A stretch of 64,000 bases of DNA from positions 1 to 64,000 of the forward strand of contig CAXKVR010000076.1 of assembly GCA_964058845.1 (NCBI GenBank). The letters are read 5' to 3'. Source of the DNA: Carex sylvatica. Lineage: Eukaryota; Streptophyta; Magnoliopsida; Poales; Cyperaceae. Shown in pieces: positions 1 through 11,564 of the stretch. The notes below the pieces were generated by a model. That model worked only from the letters and a program-made list of their open reading frames with translations, was not told the DNA's origin and searched no databases. The stretch's first letter is position 1. Every line of letters starts with the position of its first letter. Both the position numbers and the translations under genes were made by a program.

Positions 1-1390
1 ATCACATGGAGATTGGGAAATGGAGAGAATTGCACAGTCTTGGCACAACCTTGGTTTGAGGGGGCTCTCAATTGCCCATCTCAAGTCAACACTCCCCAGC
101 AGCTAAAGGTTAGAGATCTGATTTTGCAACATTCAGGGGCTTGGGATGTAAATCTGCTTATATCAATGTATGGGTATGTGAACTCCATCCATATCCTATA
201 AAACATCCAACCACCGAATCAGAATGCGGGTCAGGGAAGGCTAATCTTTAAGCATGCAACAAATGGCGTGTATTCTGTTAAAAAGGCATACGTTCTCCTC
301 TCGTCAAGAACTCAGTCACCAACAATTGGGGATAAAAGAATCTGGGAGTCAATTTGGCAGAAGGGGAACATATCATCAAGGGTAAGAGTTTTTCTTTGGA
401 AGTTGGCCCATGATGGGTTGCCTCTAGCTGCTACTCTTAATCGTAGATTCCCGACTGTCAGTACTATGTGTGCCACCTGTGGCGAGGTCAATGAAGATGT
501 CAACCACCTTACTCATCTCTGTGATTTGGCAAAAGCTTGCCACTTGGCAGGGCCTCTTGCTCTAAGATCAGAAGCCCTACCAGTACCTTTTCTCACGGCC
601 TTGCAATGGTTAGGTGCTCAATTGGATGTTGAGCAATGGACCCATTATGCTAATTCTTTGTGGGCATTGTGGAGATGCAGGAATAGCAAGGCTTATGGAG
701 GTAATTTAGTAGGGTTTGATGATTTTCAAAAATTCTTGAAGGCAATCTCATGGGAGTCAACGATCATTGAATGTAAGGGAAGGCAGCAAATTACACAACC
801 TGAGGTGAATTACTCGCTAAATGCTGAAAGTCTAGAGTATGCATGCTTTGTAGATGGGTCATGGGAGAAGGGATGGGAATGGGGTATTGGAATTTGCATC
901 TTCTTTATAGGGGAGCTGGTTCTATATAGATCAGCAAAGATCAAAGGATGTTGTCCAATTCAGTCTGAAGCCATGGCGTTAAAGAATGCAATTGAACTGG
1001 TAAGGGAGAGAGGCATAGTCAAGTGTTATTTCTTCTCTGACTGCAAGCAGCTGGTACAAGATGTCTCCACTGCCTCTCCACCAATAAACTCTGACTGGAG
1101 AGCTTTTGAGGAAATTTTGAGCATTTGGGAGGTGCTGCGAGAAGAACATGCATTCTCATGTGTTTATATTACCAGAAAGCTCAACCAAACTGCTGACAGT
1201 TTGTCTAAATTAGGAAGGACTCAGGGATGGGATGTGTCTGGATATACATTCCCTCTGTTTAAAAGGCTATAGAATTCTGGTTGTTTTGGATAGCTATGTG
1301 GTGAATGTATCAGATTATCAGTTATGTGTAACTGTATTTTGTTTAATGGAAATTGACCTAAGGTCCTTTTGAGACAAAAAAAAAAAAAAA
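1..1390 (+). mobile_element. 3' end of a LINE (non-LTR) retrotransposon
   Basis: This is the C-terminal part of a plant LINE ORF2, cut by the left window edge. One reading frame runs from base 1 to the stop at 1270-1272 and is interrupted by a single in-frame TAA at 199-201. It opens with the W-x-LGNG linker typical of plant LINEs, continues with a zf-RVT zinc-binding region (RVFLWKLAHDGLP, then CATC and HLTHLC), and ends in an RNase H domain (RVT_3). All four catalytic acidic residues of RNase H are present: Asp at codon 853 (FVDGSW), Glu at 967 (SEA), Asp at 1039 (FSDCK) and Asp at 1195 (TAD). A 3' UTR and a 15-base A tract (1376-1390) mark the retrotransposition end. Reverse transcriptase and endonuclease would lie upstream of the window. 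The lone stop suggests a young but dead copy. Confidence 0.92.
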
Positions 1391-1457
1391 GTCTGCCTAT
1401 TTCTAATATGTACATTTTTCATATATACCCTTGAACTATAATAAATTGTTTCTCATA

Positions 1458-3090
1458 TTATTTATTCAACACCCCTCTCAAGTTAGGATTATAAATATCG
1501 AATAATCCTAGCTTGCTTGTGATTTCTTCAAACGGCTTTGGATCCAATCCTTTCGTGAACACATTCGCTAGTTGATCTTCACTTCGAACAAACGGTGTTT
1601 TTATTTCCTTGGCTTGGACCTTCTCTCTCACAATTATCTTCTATGTGTTTGGTCCATTCATAAAATACGGGATTTTGAGCAATGTGACGTGCGGAGTTGT
1701 TGTCACAATACATTTTCATGGGTTTATCAACATTGATTCCTATGTCTGTGAGCAATTGCTTGAGCCATATCAATTCACTCGCAGTTTATGCCATGGCTCG
1801 ATATTTTGCTTCTGCGCTTGATCGTGCCACAATATTTTATTTCTTGTTTTTTCATGTGACTAAATTTTCGCCTACAAATGTGCAAAAACTGGTGATGGAT
1901 TTTCTATCAAAGCTACCGGCCCAATCTACATCGGAATAGCCACATATGCCATTTCCGGGATTTTCTTTTAAATATCTTAGAACTCTATTTATGGCCTCTA
2001 AATGTGGTGTTCTTTGTGAATGCATAAATTTACTAATTTAGCTTACGAAAAAGGAAATATCCGGACGTGATACCGTGAGGTAAATCAATTTTTCTACAAG
2101 TCTTTGAAATTGGTTTATATTCTCTAAATGTTCACCATCCTCGATATTTAATTTATATTTATTATCTATTGGTGTAGAGGCCAGTTTACAACCCAATTTA
2201 TCGGTTTCCTTTAATAAATCCAAGGTATACTTCATTTGTGAGATTAATAGACCTTTGTTTGAAAATACGACTTCTATTCTTAGAAAATATTTTAAGTATC
2301 ATAAATATTTAATGTCAAAATTTTCTTTTAATTGGGACTTGATTTTTCTAATTGCTTCTAAATTATTTCCGATAATTATTAAATCATCTACATATACTAA
2401 TACAAGGGTTATATTTTTTTTCTTTCATTTTTGATAAACAAAGAATGGTCGGCATTGCTAATTTTAAAATTGCAAGAAATTAAATATTGAGATAATTTGT
2501 CATACCGTGTTCTTGGAGATTGTTTAAGTCCGTAAATTAATTTTTTTTAACCTACAAACAAGGTTAGCATTATTTTCTTTTACATGACCTTGGAAGGGTC
2601 GGCATTGCTAATTTATATTTATTATCTATGGAGATAATTTGTCATACCATGCTCTTGGAAGGGTCATATAAACTTCTTCCTCAAGTGTTCTTTGAAGAAA
2701 TGTATTTTTAACGTCCATTTAAATTCCATCTATTGTTTGCGGCAATGAAAAATAACACCCTAACGGTATTCATTTTTGGAACCGGCGCAAATATTTCATT
2801 ATAGTCTATGCCATATATTTGTGTAAATTATTTGGCTACTAATCGTGCCTTATACCGTTCTATGGTACCATTACTATTATATTTAATCTTGTAAAGTCAT
2901 TTGCACCCAATGAGTTTTTTATTTTTTTGATAATGGAACTATTATTCATGTTTCATTTTTTTCTAGAGCTTTTAACTCTTCTTTTATAGTTTTATTTCAA
3001 GTTAGATTTTGAACACCTCTTGGTAATTTTTTAGTTCTATTTCTTTTTCTACGGTGATAAGAAAAACTTAGTACGAAAACAAATTTTTTT
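1458..3090 (-). pseudogene. Ty1/copia pol fragment (RT-RNase H), degenerate
   Basis: Read on the minus strand, this is the 3' half of a copia polyprotein with many stops and shifts. Recognisable blocks in coding order are IGCKWLYKIK (about 2918-2886), GIDYNEIFAPV (about 2815-2770), the DVKNTFLQRTLEEE block (about 2735-2690), the reverse-transcriptase motif YVDD with intact aspartates (about 2396-2385), the RT C-terminus (2235-2038), the copia RNase H stretch including YCDNNSARHIAQNPV (about 1710-1660), and the C-terminal tail LGLFDIYNPNLRGVLNK ending at the stop 1460-1458. No LTR pair is recognisable. It lies between LINE fragments of opposite orientation. Integrase and gag are absent, so this is a dead remnant. 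Confidence 0.88.
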
Positions 3091-3099
3091 CACATTCAC

Positions 3100-4260
3100 T
3101 ATGTACACAGTATATGAAAGGATAACCAACTACTGTACCTTCTGTGCAAGAGTGAGTCATGATATTGGCCATTTCCAAGACAAAATTCGGGTTGAAAGGC
3201 TACTGCTTGACCCCAGGTTTAGGGTTTAGGGACTTCGCTATGATCCCTATTGCCCCAGCAATAAAAAACCAGCCTACACAACCTCAAGGCCTGAACAAAG
3301 ATCAACCTGACCCACCTAATCATTTCGCCAACCCAACTACCAACCTGTTAAACTATTCGGCTGTACCTAACAGGCCGACAACACCTTCAAGCCCATTTCC
3401 GAATGCAGCCTTGGATTTAAATCAACCAAGAACCAATCACGACTATGTCAGAACCCAAGTCCAACATTTGGAAACACTGGACGGAGATAGAAGTGGTTTT
3501 AAGAGAAATGAGAGTGGAGAGGATTTAAACAGTAGCAGTTCTCCTCAGGATGATGAACAATTGCTACCTGTCAGCAAAAAAAAAGCGGTGGAGGCCAAAA
3601 TGGTGGCGCCTCCCCCGCCAACACAATGAGTATCATTGTCTAGAATTACCGTGGTGCCGGGGGAAACACGGAAAAGACAATTCCTGGGAGACCTAGCTCC
3701 TCCGGGCGACAAGAGCACCTATCGCCTTTGTATCAGAATCTAAGTGCTCTACTAGAAAATCCAATTGGTTTCTGCCACAGTTACCGTTAGCAAACCATAC
3801 CTTTGTATCGGCCCGGGATCGGTCTGGAGGGTTATGGCTCATTTGGGACCAATCCATAAATCTCAAAGTTATTTTTAAATTAAGGTTTATCATCCATGCT
3901 AAAGTCACTCAGCCAAATAGTAAACATTGGTCTCTGGTAGGTGTTTATGGTGATCCTACACACACCAGAAATGAGGAGATTTGGTCCCAAATAAAATCAA
4001 TCACTCCATCAGAACCAAGTGTATGTGTTTTTGGAGACTTTAATGAAATCATAGGAGATGAAGAAAAATGAGGAGGAAATCCAGTGACAAATCACCGGAC
4101 AAGATCCTTTCGAGATTTTATTTTCGAAGCCAAATTGATTGATTTAGGTTTCAAAGGACCCGTGTACATTTGGACGAACAAGCAACAAGCATAAACCGAA
4201 TGTATTAAATTTTCGAGCCTCTGTCATTTTGAGAGAAATTGTCCTTATAAATGTCCCATG
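3100..4260 (+). pseudogene. LINE ORF1 tail and ORF2 endonuclease fragment
   Basis: A second, distinct LINE remnant. Near 3110-3165 there is a zinc-knuckle block (YERITNYC-TFC-ARVSH) in which the final cysteine appears to be Phe, followed after a frame change by a Pro/Asn-rich open stretch to 3629 that resembles the variable ORF1 tail. An ORF2-like start (MSIIV, then an in-frame stop where Trp is expected) begins at 3627. After a frameshift, the AP-endonuclease region is readable in frame 1 from 3712: the FVSESK block (usual SETK), GGLWLIWD, VGVYGDP and FGDFNEI, then a stop at EEK*GG. It ends near 4260 without RT. Because the 3' LINE part at 1-1390 lies upstream, the two are separate insertions, not one element. 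Confidence 0.8.
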
Positions 4261-7200
4261 TATTTCAAGCAATACATCGACGACCTGAACTTAATATGCC
4301 TCATTTAAACTCAGTTTAAGCGTAAATGCATGCCTCATTTAAACTTTGTTGTTTCTAATTGTTTGCTATATATGACTTTTCATCATTTCATGCTATTGAA
4401 AATTCACCATGAATTAATGTATGTATACCTAATTACCCTTGGAAAAATAAAAATAAAAATAAAAATGATAATTAATAAAATAAATGTATAATTTATTATT
4501 TGAATACTTTAAAGACTAAATTTCGTAGTAGAACTACGAGGTTAATGGATCAATTAATTCATGTAAACATATTTTGTTACAATAAACAACAATTATATAT
4601 GTATAAGGGTCTTATGTAAATTTATGGAAACCAAGGGACCCATTTTGTATTAACTTTCTTAGTAGTATTTTTTTTATAAAGGAAATAATGTCATTATTAT
4701 GGATGAATAATGTGTGCTTCCAGAGCAATTATTGAGTTATTTTAATGCCAACAAGTAATCTTTTGAGCACAAGATTGCACAATTTAATACTTCCTGCAAA
4801 TAAGATGAGATAAGCTTTAACAACTCCAAAAAAAGTTTTTTGTTTATTAAAAAAATATTTACCAACTCCAACACACCTTGGAATTATTTTTATAGTTTAA
4901 GGAGCACAAAGGTTGTACCTCTCTTTCATTTTTTTAGTTCTATTATTGTTGTTGTTATTCTTCTTTAAATTGAATAAAGTTTTGACTTTCCTTCTCATTG
5001 GATCTGCTAGAATAATGGCATGACAAAACCATATTGTGCACCACATGCAAAGACAAGAATCAACAATCAAGGTATCATGCATGCCTGAATACATGATCCC
5101 TCTGTCTCCATCACAACACACACTGGCACACTGGTACAATTTTACTGTTATAGTACTGATGGCTCAGCTGTCACTAGCCTAATTTTTTGCAACTTTTCAT
5201 AGATAGGTTGTTGGTGCTTATGTATGTCTAGAGCATAGCAATCAATTCAGAGAAAGAATCAAGTTATAATTGTCTATGACATCATAATAATATTATTTCT
5301 GTATTGATAATTACATTTAGAAATTGTTTGGTAGAAAATCATGCCAATATTTTTAAACATCAACTCTGCTGCTATCAATTTAGGTCTTAATCTTTTTCAC
5401 CCATTAATTTTGTACCAATTGAGTTCAAAATTTATAGTATTTTTTAGTGACAGAATACTTCGCATGATATATAATCAGCATGTCAGATTATAGTTTTTAT
5501 TCTTTTAAATTTGAAAAACGTGGATTATGAATGAAAAAGGTATCTGTGTCATGATGTATTACAAAAATAAATGATAAGATGAACACCAACAAACACAACA
5601 TATAAAATAAATTTATCGTTTCAAAAAAATATAAATAATTCATTCTATTTTTAGTTGATTACTAAGGATTAGGAATAACACATAGTAGCAAAATTTTCGA
5701 ATAATATCCATATATTTTTTTTCCAGCACATGTTTGAAACAGATACATAATGTCTTGATTACAGATACATTTTTTTTTTCTCCAGCACAGAAACAAGACA
5801 TTATGTATCCTATATTATTAATGAAATTTAAAGGTTTTTGTATTTAGTTTATAAATATATCTGATATATTATTTACATTATAAGACAATAGACTATTTCT
5901 GAATTGTATTTGTATTATATCTGAATCAACAAACTTTTCATTGTGATACAACATATCTGTATCTGGATTTTGACCGGTTCAATTGCAAAAATGATCTTTT
6001 TAAAAAAAGTAAAAAACTAAACCGGGTTGATATCCGGATCCGGTTTTAATAACACTGGTTAGGAGTAATAAATTGCAACATGTAAAAACATTAATTTGAA
6101 AGCAATTGATGTTTGTCTAACCAACTAATCACATTGTTCTTATTTCATAAATTCATATATAAAAGTTACCGATTGAGTAAATTAAGGAAAAAAATGAAGA
6201 AACCAAATAAGTTTTTATTTCAAAATAACAAACTTATTTTTTTGTTTACACTGAGAACAGTAATTTTTATTTCACTGAATAATCAGAGGAGGAGAAAGTG
6301 CACAGAAAAACAAGGACTTTATTATATTTCACACTTGATTTGTTCCCTTGTTTCTGTGACAAACAAGAAAGTATTACCTCAAAAAAAAAAAAAAAATAGA
6401 AGGAAAGTACCTTGTATTCTTGTGTTAAAAAAATTGTGTAAAAAAAGAAAAAAATAGCCTCTCCTTTCCTACTAACTCCCACAAACTTAATTATTTTTAA
6501 CTAAATGTCAATTGAACACGTAACTGTATTACTGTAGGTTTCTTCTTGTTGGTAAGATTATATGACGATCTTCATTTTCTCTCTCTTTTTAGTATTTTTT
6601 TTCTTATAAAATACATCACTTAGGAGTTTTTTTTTTTTTAAGATTACACTTAGGACTTATGAGTCCATATCCTCTGAGGTAACATTATATTTCTATTTAG
6701 ATCCGAACCGTGTGATTCGAACCAATCGAGTTCTACCTCTGAAAACTTAGACCGTTTAATAGATCATTTTAGAGATTCCGGTGATTACAAAAAGAAATTT
6801 TTTAAGACAAATATAAAGACCAAGTGACGCATTAAGAGAGAGCAAAAATTAAATTTCACAAGATCAAAAGTGAAAAAAGGTCCAGCATGAATGATATAGA
6901 AATATAGAACCCTCTCTTGTTTATGAGAAAACGCCAAACAGAGTTTATGAAATGAACTAACCTATCTTATCTCTGATCCAACCAATGTGTAGTTTAAAAA
7001 ATAAAAAGGAAAAAAAAAAGCTAGAAGGAAGAAACAAAAGTGCCAAGTGCCAAGTGCCAAGTGCCAAGTGCCAACCAATATTGCATGAAATATTACTCCC
7101 AAAAAAAAAACAATTATTCTATCTTGAAAGCATATAATATATCTTATGCATGTATAAATGTCGTTGAATGTATATCTTAAGTTTATACATGTATAGTTTA

Positions 7201-7376
7201 TTTATTATAAGACATAATAGTTATGACTTGTGTAAGTTAATTAACCATTATGTCTGGCGTTGGAAGTGGACCCACTTCAAGTTCTTGGAGTTGGCAGCCC
7301 CCAGGTCAAATGTCTGGCGAAGACTGGACGAATGAAAACTTATTGGATGATTATTAATCTTTTCTTATGCTGGCTG
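4261..7376. other. AT-rich intergenic stretch
   Basis: No coding signal is supportable here. Small features seen are an AAAAT-type microsatellite at about 4445-4470, a block at 4890-4990 that recurs at 17969-18070, a short inverted repeat around 5742-5808 (gatacataatgtctt and its complement), another at 6298-6360 (cacagaaaaacaagg and its complement), and the heptamer array at 7040-7074. A short stretch near 6675-6790 resembles other dispersed sequence in the window. Confidence 0.6.
7040..7074 (+). repeat. Five tandem copies of a 7-bp unit
   Basis: The unit gtgccaa occurs five times without interruption. It is a simple minisatellite with no recognised function. Confidence 0.95.
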
Positions 7377-8155
7377 TAGGGGTGAGTAAATCGCTCATAA
7401 CTCGTGAGCCGCTCATAACTCGCTCATTAAAAACTCGTCTAAACTCGCTCATTTATCCGCTCATTTAAACTCGCTCATTTACTTAATGAGCGAGCATGAG
7501 CATGACTCAACTCGCTCATAACTCACTCATTAAGAATTTATCACATCTAATCCCTACCACATTTAATCATGTGTAATTCTGTGTAACATCAGTTTTGCCT
7601 CATTAAATCATATGTAATATTCATAGTTTTAATACATTCATTTTTTTTTGTAAATCGGCAGAACCAAAACCTCCGCCTAAAATTCAAAACCTAATCTAAC
7701 CTCCGCCAACTGCTTGTTGCTTGTTTAAGATGAATTTTCATTATTATTTTCATAATACAAATTTGTAGGTATGTGACAAGGAAATATCTGTGTGTATGTC
7801 ACAAGTAGGGCCGTTAAAGTCAACAAGACGATAGCTGTTGGATTTTTGTTAGTTTCTGTTGTTAGTTTATGTTGGATTATTCTATTTTTGTAATATGTTG
7901 ATTGTTGTCTGTTGATGCTACTGTGAAAATCTATTTTGTTGAATTTTTATTATATTTTATTTAAATGAATTATGACAATTTGTTAAATTTTGGTACTCAT
8001 AAGTCATAACTCGTGAGCCGCTCATAACTCGCTCATTAAAAGCTCGCTCATTTACAACTCGCTCATTTATTCGCTCATTTAAACTCGCTCATTTATTTAA
8101 TGAGCGAGCATGAGCATACCCTAACTCGCTCATGCTCGCTCATTAATCACCCCTA
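7377..8155. mobile_element. Non-autonomous hAT element
   Basis: The 779-bp element has 9-bp perfect terminal inverted repeats (TAGGGGTGA and TCACCCCTA) and is flanked by an exact 8-bp target duplication, GCTGGCTG, at 7369-7376 and 8156-8163. The 8-bp duplication and the TAGGGGTG terminus are hAT hallmarks. Both subterminal regions (about 7390-7535 and 8010-8145) hold more than a dozen copies of CGCTCAT in both orientations, the usual arrangement for hAT transposase binding sites. The centre (about 7540-7990) is AT-rich and non-coding, so movement would need a transposase from elsewhere. Confidence 0.92.
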
Positions 8156-8163
8156 GCTGGCTG

Positions 8164-8939
8164 TTTAGCTTTAAATTTGATTACTTAGAAATCTTTTGTT
8201 TGTTTTGTGTAGTTACTATTTCTTTGTTGCTTTTTTTGTATGTTTTCTATTTTTGCTATGGTTACTTTTTTGTTGTAGACTTTATCATATTTGGTTTTGG
8301 TACTTAATTTGTATATCATATCAAGTATGTTTGATTTCAATAAAATCGGTGGTACTACCACTACTTTTCAAAAAAAGTTAATTAATCATTAATTATACTA
8401 ATCAACCGGTGTCAAGAGCTCTAGTTCGTATCATCTCAGAATCTTAATGTGATTTGATATTTATATATCTTTTTGAGAGATTTTCTTTTAATATTATTCA
8501 ATGTTATGTATGTTCATAGATCACAGCTGTATCTTTTTAACAGATTATGAAGAGCTGGTACACTTGAGTGATGTGCTCAACAGATCTCTGGCTCTCTGCA
8601 TATATTGCATCTAAAAGTATAATGCAAGGATTATAAATTATTTTTTTTGAAATCTTGGGGCCATCAAGTATAATTTTCATTAAATAAACCAAAAGATGAG
8701 GGTTCTCCTCCCTCAAAATCGTCTTTTCTTTTTTCTTTGTCAGGGTTATAAATTATCATATGCACATTTTGGCAAAGGTAAGAAGTATCAATTATTGAAT
8801 TTACTTTCCCAATTCATCTCGGCAATTGGTTGAATCAAATTTTGGACGATTTTCTTTTGTTATTTTTAAGCTTAAAAAAGTATGATCATCCCTTGACATA
8901 ATCATGAATAAAGTAGCATGCCTCTAAATTAGAATCTGT
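8164..8939. other. Intergenic, no gene seen
   Basis: AT-rich sequence with T-rich tracts (for example 8196-8380). Short open frames here have transposon-free, low-complexity composition and no recognisable domain. I see no promoter or RNA gene. Confidence 0.5.
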
Positions 8940-8948
8940 TGATTTCAG

Positions 8949-9218
8949 CCGAAATTTTTAAAAATACCCTCATAAAAAAAATAAACCAAAAGACCATTGA
9001 ATTCTGGAAATTTCAGAATTAGCACCTCCGCCATTTGTCATTGCGGACTCCAAGAATGAATCCTCCATTTATCGTTGTGGACCCATTTTTAATTAAGCAG
9101 ACACCAAAAATATTATGGAGTCCGCAACTACAAATAGGGAACGTGCTAAATTTTCAATTCCTAAAATTCAGTGGTCTTTTAATTTTCTTTTTGATGAGGG
9201 TATTTTTAAAATTTTCGG
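8949..9218. mobile_element. Mutator-type MITE with 9-bp target duplication
   Basis: The 270-bp element is nearly all inverted repeat: about 85 bp at each end pair with each other, starting CCGAAATTTTT and ending in its complement. The flanks carry an exact 9-bp duplication, TGATTTCAG, at 8940-8948 and 9219-9227. A 9-bp duplication and long terminal inverted repeats indicate Mutator-like mobility. The termini resemble the element at 12357-12654 (CCGAAATTTTTA), so the two likely belong to related families. Confidence 0.9.
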
Positions 9219-9227
9219 TGATTTCAG

Positions 9228-9660
9228 TTCCAACTCCCAAGTCTCTTTACTACATTTTCTTATGTTGATTGCAATTTGTTAGTTTGTTGCTGTGTGACAA
9301 TTAGGATTATTCTTAAGACTTAGCTTGAAAAATAATATTATTATTTGAACTAAATTGAATTATTCTAATGATAATTTATATAACAAATTTAGCAATCAAG
9401 TAAAATTTTGAACGAATAAATATTTTTTCGGAACTCTAAAAAAAACTCCAAAACTTAAGTTGTAACTTAATTTTAAAGAACAATCAAGCATGGGCAAGAT
9501 GAATAATTGTGTTAACTCATGCGGAATAGGTCCACCGCATGTCATATCGCTTACTATTGTACTATCACTTGATTTTAAAAAAAAATATAGTTTGTGTGCT
9601 TTAATTATTCACCCTTTTGTAAACTTTTTTGTTCTGGCATATGTATACTAACTTTAAATA
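9228..9660. other. Intergenic, no gene seen
   Basis: AT-rich sequence ending in a (TA)n tract at about 9659-9672 into which the next element is inserted. Nothing else is recognisable. Confidence 0.5.
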
Positions 9661-9672
9661 TATATATATATA

Positions 9673-10098
9673 GAGGTGGGCTACTATGCTTATATAAGCA
9701 TATCCCCACATATGCTTATAACTCATTTTTGTATTTTCAATGTCCAAATGGTCGATCGGAACCGTTCATCTTGTTCTCCATATTAATATGTGCTTGGAAA
9801 CTAAATTTTACATTTTTCTGAATTTTTTTACTATTTATTAAGCCACTTTGAAAATCGCTGATCCAACGGTGGCTGCACAAAACAGTAAAATCAGCAGCCA
9901 CCGTTGGATCAGCGATTTTCAAAGTGGCTTAATAAATAGTAAAAAAATTCAGAAAAATGTAAAATTTAGTATCCAAGCACATATTAATATAGAGAACAAG
10001 ATGAACGGTTCAGATCGACCATTTGGATATTGGAAGCACAAAAATGAGTTATAAGCATATGTGGGAATATGCTTATATAAGCATAGTAGCCAACCTCC
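9673..10098. mobile_element. Foldback MITE, tip type GAGGTGGGCTACTATGC
   Basis: A near-perfect palindrome of about 425 bp, flanked on both sides by (TA)n. The tips carry their own small palindrome (tgcttatataagca). The arms contain the core shared with the other foldback MITEs of this window: the accgttcatcttgttctcca block, then a ttttttactatttattaag block. The loop is near 9880-9890. Open frames in both arms are shadows of the inverted repeat. The mechanism is inferred from relatives with 9-bp duplications; the TA flanks hide its own. Confidence 0.85.
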
Positions 10099-10120
10099 TA
10101 TATATATATATATATATATA

Positions 10121-10524
10121 GGAACATGCTAGTATGCTATGCGTAGCATAGAGGGCCTCCGTGCAACGGCTTAATACTTGACTTTTCAAAATTCTAACGG
10201 TCGATCTGAACCGTTCATCTTGTTCTTCATATTAATATGTGTTTGGAGACCAAATTTTACATTTTTTGGAATTTTTTTACTATTTTTTTAGATTTATTGA
10301 AAATAGCTGTTTTTTTATGGTCCAGATTTGCTGAAAACAGCGATTTTCAATAAATCTAAAAAAATAGTAAACAAATTCCAAAAAATATATAATTTGGTCT
10401 CCAAACACATATTAATATGAAGAATAAGATGAACGGTTCGGATCGACCGTTAGAATTTTAAAAAATAAAAATTGAGCCGTTGCACGGAGGCCCTCTATGC
10501 TACGCATAGCATGCTAGCATATTC
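10121..10524. mobile_element. Foldback MITE, tip type GGAACATGCTAG
   Basis: Inverted-repeat element of about 404 bp between (TA)n tracts. The tip contains ctatgcgtagcatagaggg, followed by the shared inner arm with gaacggttcggatcgacc. Relatives with the same tip lie at 28325-28735 and, shortened, at 34638-34931. Confidence 0.85.
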
Positions 10525-10543
10525 TATATATATATATATATAT

Positions 10544-10965
10544 GAGATGGACTTGGGTGAGCCATGGCTCACCAAGCGTTTGTACTCCACGTCGTATTTT
10601 CATTTTGAAAGTCCAAACGATCAATCCGAACCGTTAGATGTGATCTCTATATTGAAATGTGCTTGGAGACCAAATTTCACATTTTTTTGGAATTTTTTTA
10701 CTATTTATTAAGCATTTTTTAAAATTGCTGTTTTGCTGTGAACAGTAAAAAACAATAAAATTTTCTGGACCATCGGATCAGCAATTTTCAAAAATGCTTA
10801 ATAAATAGTAAACAAATTTCAAAAAATATAAAATTTGGTCTCCAAGCACATTTCAATATGGAGAACAAGATTAACGGTTCGGATCGGTTATTTGAATTTT
10901 CAAAATGGCTAAAATGAGCCATGGCTCACCAACGCAAAATAAGTCATGATTCATTTTAGCTCAAC

Positions 10966-10966
<1 letters not shown>
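10544..10966. mobile_element. Foldback MITE, tip type GAGATGGACTTGGGTGAGCC
   Basis: Inverted-repeat element between (TA)n tracts. The inner arms match the shared foldback family. The outer tip includes the palindrome ggtgagccatggctcacc on the left. The right tip has an extra segment (about 10930-10965) that does not pair with the left tip, so the right end is approximate. Confidence 0.78.
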
Positions 10967-10983
<17 letters not shown>

Positions 10984-10999
<16 letters not shown>

Positions 11000-11110
11000 A
11001 CAAGATGAACGGTTCGGATCGACGTTTTGGATTTTGAAATTTTAAATTTAGACCGTATGTATTTCGGCCCATATGCTACCGAATGCATATTAGTCTCTCT
11101 CTTTCTCTCT
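10984..11110. repeat. Half of a foldback MITE between GA and CT microsatellites
   Basis: Only one arm (gaacggttcggatcgac and the adjoining tip gcccatatgctaccgaatgc) is present, between a GA repeat at about 10985-11000 and a CT repeat at about 11093-11120. The other arm is missing, so this is a truncated copy. Confidence 0.65.
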
Positions 11111-11125
11111 CTCTCTCTCTATATA

Positions 11126-11528
11126 GAGTAAGGCTAGGGTGCTATGGGTTGCATAGAGAGCTACGGTGCTACGGCTCAATATTTGACTTTTTAAAATTCT
11201 AACGGTTGATCCGAATCGTTCATCTTGTTCTCCATATTAATATGTGTTTAGAGACCAAATTTTATATTTTTTGAAAAAATTTTACTATTTTTTTAGATGG
11301 TTAGAAAATCAAATATTTAAACGGTGCATATTTTTTTAGATCAAGTGATTTTCTACCTATCTAAAAAAATAGTAAAAAATTTCCAAAAAATATAAAATTT
11401 GGTCTCCAAACACATATTAATATGGAGAACAAGATGAACGGTTCGGATCGACCGTTAGAATTTTAAAAACTCGAATATTGAGCCGTAGCACCGTAGTTCT
11501 CTATGCAACCCATAGCACCCTAGCCTTA

Positions 11529-11531
<3 letters not shown>
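11126..11531. mobile_element. Foldback MITE, tip type GAGTAAGGCTAGGG
   Basis: Inverted-repeat element of about 406 bp. The tip reads gagtaaggctagggtgctat at both ends, in inverse orientation. The inner arms carry the shared core. It is bounded by CT/TA microsatellites. The closest sibling in the window is 28752-29157. Confidence 0.86.

Positions 11532-11564
<33 letters not shown>

Noticed and set aside
3159..3629. Open frame of 156 codons as a host gene
   Set aside because: It lies between a zinc-knuckle block and a LINE endonuclease start in the same orientation, and its Pro/Asn-rich content fits a LINE ORF1 tail.
6298..6360. microRNA precursor
   Set aside because: The 13-bp stem with a large loop is too short and no second conserved arm or homology is visible.
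9737..10054. Two opposing, nearly identical open frames (MKIADPTVAA...)
   Set aside because: They are the two arms of one foldback MITE read in both directions, not genes.
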